DNA of 64,000 bases from Methanocalculus chunghsingensis (GCF_018132105.1 NZ_JWHL01000011.1:1-64000); one strand, 5' to 3'. Numbered from the stretch's first letter, positions 7,336 to 16,856 are shown. Numbers and translations are program-made. Notes: a model not told the origin generated them from the sequence alone.

Positions 7336-8052
7336 ATGCAGCGATACATCTTCAATCCGTTCTCAATCCTGATGGTGATCATCCTCATCGTTGCGGTGAT
7401 CATCCTCCTGCCCCTCCTCTTCCTCGGGCTGATCGGGGGTGCCCTCACGAACCTCGGGTTCACCTGGCTCCAGGCGATCGCCCTGATCATCCTGATTCTT
7501 GCCGGGAGCCTGGTGAATATCCCGGTGACCACCCTCCGGGAGGAGGCACCCGCACCCCCGCAGCCGCCGAGGGGCCAGTTTGCCCCTTCGCTCTATGAGG
7601 GGATGTACCGGGTCCAGCCGCCGGCGAAGACGACACGTATTGCGGTAAATGTCGGCGGCGCCATTATTCCGGTCCTGATATCCATGTACCTCCTCTTCCA
7701 TACCGTGGTGATTGAGGGCGACCTTCTTCGTCTCGCTCTTGCCGGGGTGGGGGTCCTCGCGGTCGCCATCCTGACGAACCGGGTTGCCCGTCCCATACCT
7801 GGGGTCGGGATCAGCACACCGTTCTTCATCCCCCCGATTGCCGCCCTCGTCTGCGGAATCCTGCTCGGCGGCAGTGGGATGGGCTCGGTGGTGATCGCGT
7901 ATGTGAGCGGCACCCTCGGGACCCTCATCGGTGCCGATCTCCTCAACCTGAACAAGATGGGGGGGCTTGGTGCCCCGGTCGTCTCGATCGGTGGTGCGGG
8001 GACGTTTGACGGGATCTTCCTCGCAGGGATCATCGCGGCGTTTCTGGCGTGA
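7336..8052 (+). CDS. DUF1614-family membrane protein
   Basis: 238 residues from ATG 7336; the frame is open further upstream, but the first 24 codons lack hydrophobic character and the protein proper starts MQRYIFNPFSILMVIILIV. About six membrane segments are evident. The C-terminal half is glycine-rich, with RVARPIPGVGISTPFFIPPI, then GGSGMGSVVIAYVSGTLGTLIGADLLNL, then GGAGTFDGIFLAGIIAAFLA. This arrangement fits the DUF1614 family found in methanogens and some thermophilic bacteria; its function is unknown. The conserved D of IGADLLNL and GTFDG within membrane segments could be functional. Confidence 0.7.
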   Translation: MQRYIFNPFSILMVIILIVAVIILLPLLFLGLIGGALTNLGFTWLQAIALIILILAGSLVNIPVTTLREEAPAPPQPPRGQFAPSLYEGMYRVQPPAKTTRIAVNVGGAIIPVLISMYLLFHTVVIEGDLLRLALAGVGVLAVAILTNRVARPIPGVGISTPFFIPPIAALVCGILLGGSGMGSVVIAYVSGTLGTLIGADLLNLNKMGGLGAPVVSIGGAGTFDGIFLAGIIAAFLA

Positions 8053-8156
8053 GGGATTTTCAAGAGATTACTGCTTGATGAATTTGGTTTTTCTATCTTC
8101 GTTATTACAAGTTGTTATGTGCAACCTTAATGTATTATGGGCTCTTATAGATTATT

Positions 8157-8396
8157 ATGACGCAAGGGATGACCACCATAGAGATCTCACGATCTGATAA
8201 AACGAAGCTCGATAAATTCCGTCGCTATCCAAAAGAACCCTATCGTCTGGTTATTCACCGTCTTCTTGAAGTGGTGGAGGATACTGAACCTCTTACAGAT
8301 GAGGAGATTGCCGAGATCCGGGAATCTCTCGAAGAGATCGAAAGAGGTGAGTATGTTACACATGAGGAACTGAAGCGTGATCTGGGGCTTGAGTGA
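8157..8396 (+). CDS. RelB-like antitoxin of a type II pair
   Basis: 79 residues. The N-terminal TIEISRSDKTKLDKFR segment looks like a ribbon-helix-helix/short DNA-binding strand. The acidic C-terminus DEEIAEIRESLEEIERGEYVTHEELKRDLGL is the tail typical of small antitoxins preceding RelE/ParE toxins. It ends 6 bases before the toxin start. A TATA-like CTTATAG at 8144-8150 lies so close to ATG 8157 that a start at the second ATG (8169, MTTIEI) is also credible. Confidence 0.75.
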   Translation: MTQGMTTIEISRSDKTKLDKFRRYPKEPYRLVIHRLLEVVEDTEPLTDEEIAEIRESLEEIERGEYVTHEELKRDLGLE

Positions 8397-8402
8397 TTCA
8401 GT

Positions 8403-8666
8403 GTGATTTTTACTCTTCGTTATTCGAAAAAAGCTCAAAAGGCTATTAATAAAGTGTCTGCAACGGATGTTCGGCGAATAGTGGGGGCTCTTGAAGACCT
8501 TTCAGAAGAGGAAAGGCCGGAATTGTTTGTGAAACGTCTGACCGATTCTCCATTATATTCTCTCAGGGTTGGCGTATATCGGGTGATTTTGTCAATCAGT
8601 CATGATCAATGTGTGATATTGGCAGTGAAGCTGGCTCATAGGCGAAATGCCTATCGTGATCATTAA
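8403..8666 (+). CDS. RelE/ParE-family mRNA interferase-type toxin
   Basis: 87 residues with a GTG start. FTLRYSKKAQKAINKV, then the helical pair, then YSLRVGVYRVILSI and VKLAHRRNAYRD give the RelE/ParE core: the 'LRVG-YRVI' strand and terminal 'HRRxAYR' match the archaeal RelE group, where basic and tyrosine residues in this tail contact or cut mRNA on the ribosome. It pairs with the antitoxin just upstream as a two-gene operon. Confidence 0.82.
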   Translation: MIFTLRYSKKAQKAINKVSATDVRRIVGALEDLSEEERPELFVKRLTDSPLYSLRVGVYRVILSISHDQCVILAVKLAHRRNAYRDH

Positions 8667-8728
8667 CAGGTGCTCGCTTTTTGTAATAGTTGAAATGTAT
8701 TTCAGTTCTTCATCACAGAAATACAATC

Positions 8729-8968
8729 TCATACATCGGGAAAGACCTCGCCAATTGAGTGATATCTGCCCCGCTTATCAACTGTTTTCAAATGATTCAG
8801 TATGTTCTCAACATCCCAGTTTTCGTTGTCTTCGGGTATCCGGAGTGCCTGATCTGCCATTTCAGAAGTGAGGGGATCATGTGTCTGGCTACGCCGTCGT
8901 AACCGGGAGATTTTCATCCGGGTCCCGCGGCTTATTGATAGGGTTGTCCTGGAGCTGTCAGATGCCAT
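8729..8968 (-). CDS. Small orphan protein, possibly antitoxin-like
   Basis: 79 residues, not recognised. The N-terminal third is basic (RMKISRLRRRSQTHD) and the remainder acidic and helical (MADQALRIPEDNENWDVENILNHLKTVDKR). That layout resembles solitary antitoxins, but there is no toxin partner. It converges with the RelB/RelE pair. Real coding status is moderately likely given the charged, non-repetitive composition. Confidence 0.4.
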   Translation of the reverse strand: MASDSSRTTLSISRGTRMKISRLRRRSQTHDPLTSEMADQALRIPEDNENWDVENILNHLKTVDKRGRYHSIGEVFPDV

Positions 8969-9278
8969 GGTATATCATTGAGAGCAGGCAGTCTTAGTAA
9001 TTGTTCCTGATCCTTTGTATCCGGGGATTGAAGAAAGGCGCACTGTGTTCAGATATAAAGCCTGTCGGGATATTCTGAGAAACCCGTATGTGAGCTATTA
9101 TTCCGGTCAGTCTGAGGCTATCCCTTTCTCCATCTATCCTCTGCATCCCCGTTTGTATAAACTCACATACGGTTTATTGGAAGATCCGAAACAGGATCCA
9201 CGATGGCTGACCCTGCCCAGGAACAATGGAAAAGCTGATACTTCACCCTCCGCAGAAGAGAAGTACCAAAAGAGAGAG
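8969..9278. other. Intergenic stretch without a supported gene; holds an inverted repeat
   Basis: No convincing gene is seen. Imperfect arms AAACCCGTATGTGAGC (9080-9095) and AACTCACATACGGTTT (9160-9175) can pair around a loop of about 64 bases. An open frame at 9015-9281 has no recognisable motif and runs straight to the tRNA end. Confidence 0.4.
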
Positions 9279-9351
9279 TAGTCCGGAGCAGATTCGAACT
9301 GCTGTCGGGGGAACCAGAATCCCCCATGATTGACCCCTACACTACCGGACT
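9279..9351 (-). tRNA. tRNA-Gln (CTG)
   Basis: Minus-strand cloverleaf: acceptor AGTCCGG / CCGGACT with discriminator A; anticodon stem GGGGA-TTCTGGT-TCCCC places anticodon CTG; the T-arm contains GTTCGAATC. No CCA is encoded. Confidence 0.95.
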
Positions 9352-9574
9352 ATTGTGCCATACTATGTTATTCCTGATGCTTTATGAACCTGACGGATTA
9401 TCACCGGCTAACCCCTGCATCACCGGCCATCCGGGAGGGGTTCCTCGCAGATCCCGCCGATGCCCGGCAGGATTTCCTATGTTCCTTCTCAGGATATATG
9501 TCGGCCATCCTTCCACCGCCGATCCGCCGTTCAACCTGGCCCGCTGCTCAGCACACTGCCAGTCTCCGGGTTTG
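9352..9574. other. Gap between thyA and tRNA-Gln
   Basis: 223 bases with no supported gene or RNA. Confidence 0.4.
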
Positions 9575-10300
9575 CTACACCTGCTCTGCCCGGCCGCATC
9601 CCCTGCATGCTTTGCATACCTCCGCCTGCGGACGGATCAATTTTCCTTCCCCGCAGAAGGGGGGGATGTCTGCGATGTCGCGGCGGTAATAGATGTGTGG
9701 AACGAGCGAGATGTGGGTGTAGGCACCGACCGGGAGGCCTGCCCGCCCTGCGATATGCTCCTGGAGGCGGGCGAGTGCATACATATTTGCCCCTGCCGCC
9801 GAGAGCATATCATTTGACCGGAAGACGACCTTCATATCCAGCAGCCCGTCCCGCTGGACACACTGGATCAGCTGGAGGCAGGGGCAGTCGTCAAGCTCCT
9901 CATCGACCGGCGGGTTCCAGGTGACGGCGACCGCCCTCCGGGTGGCCGGCTCTTCGGTCAGCTTCCTGACGATATAGGCGATCTGGTCGGCATGCACCGC
10001 CACCCCTTCAACGACGTTCCCCTGCCCCCAGTCGAAGAGCCGGGAGTGATAATCGTACTCAAAGACTGAATCGGATCCGGAGATGAGATCCTCTGCATAG
10101 CAGTCGAGGAAGGCCTGCCGGAACCGGGAGGCGGCACTCGCCATCGGCAGGGCGAGCGGGTCCTCAACCCTGATCGTGACCTCGTCGGTCTCAAGCGTCT
10201 CCTCCCCGTTCTCGGTCCGCCGACCCCGCCCCTTCTCAAGGATGTGGGCGACGACGAGTTCATGGCCACGGGCGAGTGTTGCGGCACGGATGATCTTCAT
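9575..10300 (-). CDS. thyA: Thymidylate synthase, archaeal ThyA-like
   Basis: Converts dUMP to dTMP. The 241-residue protein is the short methanogen form: EYDYHSRLFDWG, then the two-arginine TRRAV segment, the catalytic-cysteine region DDCPCLQLIQ (Cys about 139-141), and RSNDM...ANMYALARLQ, the phosphate/dUMP-binding motif. The C-terminus is cysteine- and arginine-rich (CKACRGCGRA), unlike bacterial ThyA. Methanogen enzymes are expected to use a methanopterin-type carbon donor. Upstream on the minus strand, A/T-rich sequence near 10302-10330 may hold the promoter. dCTP deaminase, which supplies dUMP, is encoded at 19848. Confidence 0.9.
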   Translation of the reverse strand: MKIIRAATLARGHELVVAHILEKGRGRRTENGEETLETDEVTIRVEDPLALPMASAASRFRQAFLDCYAEDLISGSDSVFEYDYHSRLFDWGQGNVVEGVAVHADQIAYIVRKLTEEPATRRAVAVTWNPPVDEELDDCPCLQLIQCVQRDGLLDMKVVFRSNDMLSAAGANMYALARLQEHIAGRAGLPVGAYTHISLVPHIYYRRDIADIPPFCGEGKLIRPQAEVCKACRGCGRAEQV

Positions 10301-10889
10301 GATTATAGTAATGGCTGATGGGGGGTTAATAGTATTAAGGAAAAACAGAGGCTGGCGCTAACCATGAAGGAATTAAGGTACCCCGGATGACTGGTACTTT
10401 CGAGCGGTCTGCCTTCCTTCTGAGGGTTCGGTATCTTTCTGATTCTGTTCTGATTTCGATCGATGTCTGTGTTCTACCGCGCTATGCTACGCTTACTTAT
10501 CAGGAACAGGGACAGGTCCCAGGGCTTATGGATGATAAGTTGTATGGTGTCGGTGCTATGAAGAATGTTGTTTAAGCGCTAATGGAATTTTTTCAGATTT
10601 CATTGGTCTGATCTGATCTCCCGTATTCTGATTTGGGAGGCTCTCCCTCCCTCCCCTCCATATCGGATTTGATCCGTTTTCGTCCCCTGTCAGCCCTCTG
10701 GCATATCCTGCCTCGGACTGGACACACCCTCGACCACAAAGGATATATTAAGTCCTCCACTAATATGGAAGCATATTCCGTTGATCGGAGTATGCAGACC
10801 GGTGAATCGGAATTCGGCATATGTCGAAGCCCGAAATCTGGTATGTAAGGTAATGACTGTTCATAATGAACAAAGGAGGAAATGATTTA
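10301..10889 (+). promoter_or_regulatory. Upstream and leader region of the S-layer gene
   Basis: About 590 bases without a supported gene. GATATATTA at 10742-10750 is a good TATA box; start of transcription near 10772 would give a leader of about 118 bases. The leader ends in an inverted repeat (10858-10872) directly followed by the Shine-Dalgarno AAAGGAGG (10871-10878 region) and ATG at 10890. Long structured leaders are common for abundant S-layer mRNAs. Confidence 0.5.
10858..10872 (+). repeat. Perfect inverted repeat in the S-layer leader
   Basis: TGTTCAT-A-ATGAACA, seven-base arms with a one-base centre, touching the ribosome binding site. It could be a DNA-binding site; as an RNA hairpin the one-base loop would have to open by a pair or two. 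Confidence 0.5.
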
Positions 10890-13373
10890 ATGACTAAGAG
10901 ATTAACAATCGCAGTAATCTCGCTCCTTGCACTCGCCATGATTGCAATTCTCCCCGCAGCGGCAATAACTGTCGTTCCTGCCGGTGAGACTGTCTTCCGT
11001 GGTGAGGAAGGGATCGATATCTCTGCTGGAATACCTGTCGCAGGTACCCTTGCATGGTATGCACCAGGGTCAACCCCGGGAACTGATGCTCCGTCAAGAA
11101 CCGTGAGCGTTGCTAACCCCCTGAACTTCTATGTAGATCCATCTATGGAAGAAGGTTCATGGTATACAATGCCAGTTGCGGTTGGTGCTAATGCAGCAAT
11201 TCTTGTTGCAGACCCCGCAATTGATGTGCAGCTCCGCCGTGGAACCACAAGTGTCAATGATGCAACAGTCATTCGTGGCGATCTCCTGAACTTCAGGATC
11301 ACATCGAACCTCGATGCATTTGCAAACCGTGGTGCACCATCCGCAGCTCCAACCCGTATCCGCGTCACCGATCCAAATGGCAACGTCTATACCAGCCTTG
11401 TTGGTGATGTTGCTGGTGTTGCAACCACCTTCGATCTGACAGCTACTGGTGGTAACACAGATGTCAACACCAACCCATTCGCTGTGGCTGCCGGTGCAAC
11501 TGTCTGGGACACAGCAGCAGCTCCGTACTCACGCGGTACCTACACCTATAAGGTCGACTGTAATGCAAATGGCATGAATGACAACTATGATGTCACCGGC
11601 AAGACCGTCTCAAAGACCTACTCGGTCACCATCGCAGATGATGATCTTATCATCACCTCGAACAAAGACACCGTCGTCCGGAACACTGACTTTGCAATCA
11701 CAATCGAGGCCCGCCCAAGCACAGACTATGTCCTCTGGGTAAAGGGAACCTCAAGCCTCGCCGCAGCTGACGTTCCGGCAATTAAAGCCGGTCAGCAGGG
11801 TGTTGCACTTGATGCAGGCGTAGGTTCTGCAGGTCGTAATGCAGGTCTTTACACCTTCGCTGCAGCCCAAACCGTTGGAGCAGATGTTCCCGGTGGTCTT
11901 GCAGTTGGTTCGCAGTTCTATGCAATGGTTTCAACAGCTTCCTCAGGAAAGAGGACCGTTGGTTTCTCAACCGACCAGAACACCAAAGATCAGAGCTTCA
12001 CCATCCGGACAGACCGCTATGTTGCACCAGGTCCTTCTGGCGACTACGATGAAGTAAAGGTCCGTGTCGAGAAGGGTGACGTTACCATCACCGCCTCAGG
12101 TGACCGGAGCTACTACATCGGTGAGGAAGTCACCTTCTCTGGTGTCAACACCGACTCAAGCAACGTCTACCTCTTCATCACCGGCCCGAACCTTGCAAAC
12201 AATGGTGCACGGCTTACTGATCCATCACTCGCAGTTATTGACACCAATGCTGCAACCTTCGTTGAGCGGACCGTCCGTGGCGACGACACATGGGAGTACA
12301 AGTGGGATACCTCCGGCGCTCCACTCGATGCCGGTACCTACACCATCTATGCAGTCGCTGACCCAAGAGACCGCAACAACCTTGCAAACGTCAAATACGC
12401 AACAGTCTCTGTTGTTGTCCGCAAGGGCTTCGTCTCTGCAACCGCCTCCCAGGCTGCTGTTGCAAAGGGAGACAGCCTCTATGTCCGTGGAAACGCTGAA
12501 GGCAACCCATCACCGGGTGTCGCTATCTGGGTTCTCGGACGCAACTTCTATGCACGTGCCACCCAGACCGTCGAAGATGATGCAAGCTTCGAATATGAAC
12601 TGACAGGCGCTGCAACACAGGGCATGGCTTCAGGCCAGTACTTCGTCGTTGTTCAGCACCCGATGGGCAACAACCGCTTCGATGTTGTTGAGACCGTCGT
12701 TGGTGGAACTACCTTTGCAAACATGCTCGGTATTGTGCCAGCTGTGGGTATCGCATCCACCGACTACTTCCCGGTTCTTGGACCTGGACGTCTTCAGGGA
12801 TCTGACGCCGCAGAAGCGCTCATTCAGCTCATGAACAACCCGAATGTCGATGACACCTACACCAAGCTGACCTTCCTCGTTGAAGAGCCATGGATCCGGA
12901 TCGACTCGATCGCTGACAAGTTTGTCGGATCGACCTTCACCATCTCCGGAACCACCAACCTTGGTGTTGACAATGACCTCCTCGTTGAAGTGACCTCTTC
13001 AGCCTTCCAGCCAACTGACAAGACCGTCAGCGCAGAATTCTCTGGCGCATCCGGAACTGTCAAGGTTGTGCAGGGTGACGCAGGCTACAACACCTGGTCA
13101 TTCGAAGTCGACGCAACAGGATTCACACCTGACGAGTACATCGTCACTGTCGAATCAATTGAGGCCGATGCTTCGTCAACCACCACCTTCAACGTCCTTG
13201 AGGGTGCCCCGGTTACCCAGCCACCGGTCACAACACCACCTGTAACCACACCACCAGTGACAACACCACCGGCAACCCAGCCACCTGAGGCCCCAGAGAC
13301 TCCAGGATTTGGTGCACTGATTGCAATTGCAGGTCTTGGTGCGGTAGCGTTCCTCGTTCTTCGCAGGAACTAA
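10890..13373 (+). CDS. S-layer glycoprotein with PGF-CTERM tail
   Basis: Main cell-surface protein, 827 residues from ATG 10890. That start is preferred over ATG 10866 because AAAGGAGG lies between them at the right distance and the protein then opens with a signal peptide, MTKRLTIAVISLLALAMIAI, with likely cleavage after LPAAA. The body is acidic and made of several beta-rich repeats, such as YYIGEEVTFSGVNTDSSNVYLFITGP and LYVRGNAEGNPSPGVAIWVLG. The C-terminus has a TTPPV-rich linker (about residues 775-800), then TPGFGALIAIAGLGAVAFLV plus RRN: the PGF-CTERM signal processed by archaeosortase A. Fits the Methanomicrobiales S-layer glycoprotein family. A U-rich terminator follows. Confidence 0.9.
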   Translation: MTKRLTIAVISLLALAMIAILPAAAITVVPAGETVFRGEEGIDISAGIPVAGTLAWYAPGSTPGTDAPSRTVSVANPLNFYVDPSMEEGSWYTMPVAVGANAAILVADPAIDVQLRRGTTSVNDATVIRGDLLNFRITSNLDAFANRGAPSAAPTRIRVTDPNGNVYTSLVGDVAGVATTFDLTATGGNTDVNTNPFAVAAGATVWDTAAAPYSRGTYTYKVDCNANGMNDNYDVTGKTVSKTYSVTIADDDLIITSNKDTVVRNTDFAITIEARPSTDYVLWVKGTSSLAAADVPAIKAGQQGVALDAGVGSAGRNAGLYTFAAAQTVGADVPGGLAVGSQFYAMVSTASSGKRTVGFSTDQNTKDQSFTIRTDRYVAPGPSGDYDEVKVRVEKGDVTITASGDRSYYIGEEVTFSGVNTDSSNVYLFITGPNLANNGARLTDPSLAVIDTNAATFVERTVRGDDTWEYKWDTSGAPLDAGTYTIYAVADPRDRNNLANVKYATVSVVVRKGFVSATASQAAVAKGDSLYVRGNAEGNPSPGVAIWVLGRNFYARATQTVEDDASFEYELTGAATQGMASGQYFVVVQHPMGNNRFDVVETVVGGTTFANMLGIVPAVGIASTDYFPVLGPGRLQGSDAAEALIQLMNNPNVDDTYTKLTFLVEEPWIRIDSIADKFVGSTFTISGTTNLGVDNDLLVEVTSSAFQPTDKTVSAEFSGASGTVKVVQGDAGYNTWSFEVDATGFTPDEYIVTVESIEADASSTTTFNVLEGAPVTQPPVTTPPVTTPPVTTPPATQPPEAPETPGFGALIAIAGLGAVAFLVLRRN

Positions 13374-13385
13374 ACCCACTAACTA

Positions 13386-13405
13386 ACCTTTTTCTTTTCT
13401 TTTCA
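13386..13405 (+). terminator. U-rich terminator after the S-layer gene
   Basis: CCTTTTTCTTTTCTTTTC begins 13 bases after the stop codon, an archaeal-style oligo-U stop. Confidence 0.6.
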
Positions 13406-13418
13406 GAACGTTTTCAGA

Positions 13419-13700
13419 GTGGAATCGTTTATTCAGCTCATGAGACGGGTTGCACCTGTCCGGGTTCCGGCAAACTCCGATGCTCATCCAGAAAGGATAT
13501 CGTCTTTTAGACCAGATGGAGCATCAATCATGCATGACAGGAAGAATCGTATCGCCAATGGGAATCTCCCCATTATTCGCACTCCTGTGACACCTCTCTC
13601 CGAATGCACGGGGGAGATGGTCGAGAAAGAAAAGAAACAACAACTTGTTGAGGATATCAGGCGTATTCAGGAGACGGAAGAGTTAGTGGAGCTCTTCTGA
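13419..13700 (+). CDS. Small hypothetical protein
   Basis: 93 residues, not recognised. The middle is rich in R, P and H; the C-terminus is a charged helix (MVEKEKKQQLVEDIRRIQETEELVEL). It lies between the S-layer terminator and deoA. No clear ribosome binding site. It may be a real accessory gene or a chance open frame. Confidence 0.35.
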   Translation: MESFIQLMRRVAPVRVPANSDAHPERISSFRPDGASIMHDRKNRIANGNLPIIRTPVTPLSECTGEMVEKEKKQQLVEDIRRIQETEELVELF

Positions 13701-13816
13701 TCAGGTACGCTCCTGCCGCTGAATTCAAATCCCCTCCTCCCGAACAAACCCGGCAACCATTATCCCTGCAAAGGACGAGATCCTGTATCACACCGGAATA
13801 ACCGGGGGTAGTATGC

Positions 13817-15355
13817 ATGGTTCGTCTTACTGGCAAAGTACTTGATATCGAATACCGCGGTGTCCTTCTCAACCGGGATGATGCCCGTACCATCGGCGTC
13901 CTTGATGGGGATCGCGTCGAGCTGATCAATGAAGAGAAGAAGACGGTTGCACAGGCATTTGTGACAACGACGGCAACCATGCTCCAGCAGGGTACTGCCG
14001 GGGTGTACCAGGTGACGAACCGGCGGCTGCAACTGGAGGGCGGCGAAGCAATTGAGATCCGTGCAGTCGGCCGCCCCGCATCCATCGACTTCATCAAGAA
14101 GAAGATGGACAAAGGAAAACTCACGATGGAAGAGACCCAGACGATCATCCGTGAGATCGTTGATGATACCCTCTCGCCCGGAGAGATCAGTGCCTATCTC
14201 GTTGGTACCTATATCAACGGCCTTGATATGGATGAGATCGAGTATCTCACCCGGTCTGCGGTGAACACCGGGGAGAAGCTCTCGTTTGCCTCGCACCCGA
14301 TCGTCGATAAACACTCGATAGGCGGTGTCCCCGGAAACAAGATCACCCTCCTCGTCGTTCCGATTATCGTCGCCGCCGGGCTGAAATGTCCGAAGACCAG
14401 CTCACGGGCGATCACCGGGGCGGGCGGGACAGCTGACCTGATGGAAGCTATCGCTCCGGTCGCTTTCTCAGCAGAAGAACTCCAGTCGATGACCGAGAAG
14501 GTCGGCGGCGCCATCGTCTGGGGGGGTGCAACCAATATCGCACCTGCGGACGACAAGATCATCCTCTACGAATATCCCCTCAAGATCGACCCGCATGGCC
14601 AGATGCTCGCCTCGGTGATGGCGAAGAAGTTTGCTGTCGGTGCCGATCTCGTCGTCATCGATATTCCGGTCGGCCGTTATGCCAAGGTAACAACCGTTGA
14701 GGAAGGGCGTAAGCTCGCTCGCGATTTCATGGAACTTGGCGACCGGTTGGGAATGCGGGTTGAGTGTGCCCTCACCTACGGCGAAGCGCCGATCGGCCGG
14801 TCAATCGGAGTAAACCTTGAGGTGGCAGAGGCCCTGCGGATCCTCAAAGGAGAAGAAGGACCGGACTCCCTCATTCAGAAGAGTGCTGTCATCGCCGGTA
14901 TCGCCCTTGAGATGGCAGGGAAAGTCCAGGCAGGTGAAGGAACCGCATCAGCACTTGATCTTCTCACCTCCGGGAAGGCCGATGCCATGATGCAGAAGAT
15001 CATCGAGGTGCAGGGCGGCGACCCGGCCGTCACCGCTGAGGATCTCCCGCCCGGAGATCACTCATTCACGGTGAACGCACCGGAGACGGGATATGTCGTC
15101 GAGATGAACAATCGCGCCTTAATCACCATAGCCAGAGCCGCAGGTGCCCCTCATGATCATGGGGCCGGCATCCACCTGCATAAGAAGCAGGGCCAGCATG
15201 TCAAAAAGGGTGATCCCATCTTCACCATCCATGCCGATCGCAGCTGGCGGCTTCAGAAGGCACTTGAAGAAGGTCGCCGTCTCATGCCGGTTGTGGTGGA
15301 AGGGATGCTCATCGACCGGGTGCCGGGCAATTACTGGCGTACACCGATGCACTAA
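13817..15355 (+). CDS. deoA: AMP phosphorylase
   Basis: Archaeal member of the thymidine/pyrimidine-nucleoside phosphorylase superfamily, 512 residues against about 505 usual. It phosphorolyses AMP (also CMP, UMP) to ribose-1,5-bisphosphate, which an isomerase and form III RuBisCO turn into 3-phosphoglycerate. An N-terminal archaeal-specific domain (about 1-85) precedes the phosphorylase core. The core shows the [19 protein letters not shown] helix, the phosphate-binding KHSIGG motif (near 170), [20 protein letters not shown] and [20 protein letters not shown]. Neither the isomerase nor RuBisCO gene is in the window. It lies between surface-protein genes with no evident functional link. Confidence 0.93.
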   Translation: MVRLTGKVLDIEYRGVLLNRDDARTIGVLDGDRVELINEEKKTVAQAFVTTTATMLQQGTAGVYQVTNRRLQLEGGEAIEIRAVGRPASIDFIKKKMDKGKLTMEETQTIIREIVDDTLSPGEISAYLVGTYINGLDMDEIEYLTRSAVNTGEKLSFASHPIVDKHSIGGVPGNKITLLVVPIIVAAGLKCPKTSSRAITGAGGTADLMEAIAPVAFSAEELQSMTEKVGGAIVWGGATNIAPADDKIILYEYPLKIDPHGQMLASVMAKKFAVGADLVVIDIPVGRYAKVTTVEEGRKLARDFMELGDRLGMRVECALTYGEAPIGRSIGVNLEVAEALRILKGEEGPDSLIQKSAVIAGIALEMAGKVQAGEGTASALDLLTSGKADAMMQKIIEVQGGDPAVTAEDLPPGDHSFTVNAPETGYVVEMNNRALITIARAAGAPHDHGAGIHLHKKQGQHVKKGDPIFTIHADRSWRLQKALEEGRRLMPVVVEGMLIDRVPGNYWRTPMH

Positions 15356-15382
15356 TAGCATTGAATGGTTCATTACCTGTAT

Positions 15383-16774
15383 ATGAGTTCTCTTCGGTTC
15401 ATCCTGGCTCTCCTCCTGCTTATGGCTCTGGCAGCGACGGCACAGGGTGTTGTAACCCTGCAGATCACCGTTGAAGATACACAGGGGAATCTCCTCTCCG
15501 GTGCAGATCTCTATGTCGGGGGTTCATATATTGGAACGACCGGTTCAGCAGGCACCTTTGCATATATTCATTCCGAATCTTCGAGTTTCAACCTCCGGGT
15601 AAGTAAGAGCGGGTATGAGACGAAAACAGCAACCATCTCCTCATCACAGACTGCGGTGACCGTCTCCCTCGCGCGCTCAACTGCCATCCTGACCGTCGAA
15701 GTGTATGATGAGAACGTTGCCCCGCTCCGAAACGCTATAGTACGGATTGTCGGCCCTGATCAGGAGAAGACAGGTGAAACCTCATCTGACGGGAGAGCCG
15801 TCTTTACGCTGAACCCGGGTGAAACATACCAGATCTTTATATCCGCCCTCAACTATCGTGATGTTCAGAGGAGTGTTCAGTTTACAGAGCAGACCGAGCC
15901 GATCAGGGAGAGGATGCTCCGATCGGATCAGTTTGCCTTCAGGATTACAGATGCAGAGACCGGCCAGCCGATCAGCGGTGCGGAGATCAGTATCGATAAT
16001 GCCGTCCGTGGCGTGACAAATGCTGATGGAACATTTCTCGATTATCTCAGGCAGGGCAACCAGTATGACATAACGGTGAGGAAACCCGAATATCAGACAT
16101 ATTCAACGAGACAATATATCTCAGGTGATCAGCAGGTCCTCACGATCACCTTACAGACTGCATACCACTCTCCCTTCGTCTCGGTCTTCGACCCGGATCT
16201 TCGGACAGTTGAGGGTGCGGATATCTTCCTTGATGGTCTCCTCCTCAGGAAGACTGATGTGTACGGCAGGGCGTCCTTAAACCGTCTCGCTGCCGGTACC
16301 TACCTCCTTGAGATCCGAAAGAGCGGATTTGCAGACTACAGCGAGGAGATCACCGTCTCTGAAGATTCCCTCGACTTCATCATCAATCTCAGGTATACCG
16401 CTGTGCCGGCCCGGGTGGTGGTTGAAGACCCTTCACACACCATCATCAGTGATGCAGTGATCGCCGTCAATGGTGGGACAGGTGGAATGACAGGTGCAGA
16501 TGGCTCATTAATCCTCTCTCTCACACCTGGGAGGGAATACCTCCTGACGGTGACAAAAGACGGGTACCATCAGACAGAGACGACGATCAGTATCCCGGCC
16601 GGAACCCCGCCCGAATCGTTCACTGTTACCCTTGAACCTGGTCTCAACCTTCCCCTTCTCGTTGTCGGCGTAGTGCTCATCGTGATCGTCATTCTCGCCG
16701 GGATAATCCTTGTCAGAAAGCGAAAGGGGAGATCGGGAAGTACATCCTCAGGTCGGCGAAAGGGAGGTTGGTAG
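15383..16774 (+). CDS. Membrane-anchored surface protein of carboxypeptidase-regulatory/PEGA-like repeats
   Basis: 463 residues from ATG 15383 (an in-frame ATG at 15365 adds six residues before the signal peptide). A signal peptide, MSSLRFILALLLLMALAATA, is followed by about five tandem beta-sandwich repeats of 75-85 residues. Each has a pattern like 'I.D...G..ISGAEI.I.....G.T.ADG.F......G..Y.I.V.K..Y', as in VTLQITVEDTQGNLLSGADL and FAFRITDAETGQPISGAEIS. A membrane segment near the C-terminus (LPLLVVGVVLIVIVILAGII) is followed by a basic cytoplasmic tail with RKRKGRSGS. Such proteins are cell-surface scaffolds; ligand unknown. Confidence 0.75.
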   Translation: MSSLRFILALLLLMALAATAQGVVTLQITVEDTQGNLLSGADLYVGGSYIGTTGSAGTFAYIHSESSSFNLRVSKSGYETKTATISSSQTAVTVSLARSTAILTVEVYDENVAPLRNAIVRIVGPDQEKTGETSSDGRAVFTLNPGETYQIFISALNYRDVQRSVQFTEQTEPIRERMLRSDQFAFRITDAETGQPISGAEISIDNAVRGVTNADGTFLDYLRQGNQYDITVRKPEYQTYSTRQYISGDQQVLTITLQTAYHSPFVSVFDPDLRTVEGADIFLDGLLLRKTDVYGRASLNRLAAGTYLLEIRKSGFADYSEEITVSEDSLDFIINLRYTAVPARVVVEDPSHTIISDAVIAVNGGTGGMTGADGSLILSLTPGREYLLTVTKDGYHQTETTISIPAGTPPESFTVTLEPGLNLPLLVVGVVLIVIVILAGIILVRKRKGRSGSTSSGRRKGGW

Positions 16775-16856
16775 GTATTGAAAAGATAATCAAACCTATT
16801 AAAATCAATTTTTAAAAAACACAATTAATAAATACCTGGAGCAAGTAGTATATCGT
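16775..16856 (+). promoter_or_regulatory. A/T-rich promoter region of the VWA protein gene
   Basis: Bases about 16796-16833 are strongly A/T-rich (AAAATCAATTTTTAAAAAAC and AATTAATAAATACC) and contain TATA-like elements about 25-45 bases before ATG 16857. The T5/A6 tract could also end the upstream transcript. Confidence 0.45.

Noticed and set aside
9015-9281. 88-codon frame before tRNA-Gln
   Set aside because: No family resemblance, no ribosome binding site, and it runs into the tRNA; the region is better described by its inverted repeat.
10387-10848. Small open frames in the S-layer upstream region
   Set aside because: They overlap the TATA box and leader, lack binding sites and have no motif.
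13213-13300. ACCACACCACC-type repeats as a DNA satellite
   Set aside because: They encode the TTPPV linker of the S-layer protein in frame, a normal feature before a PGF-CTERM tail.
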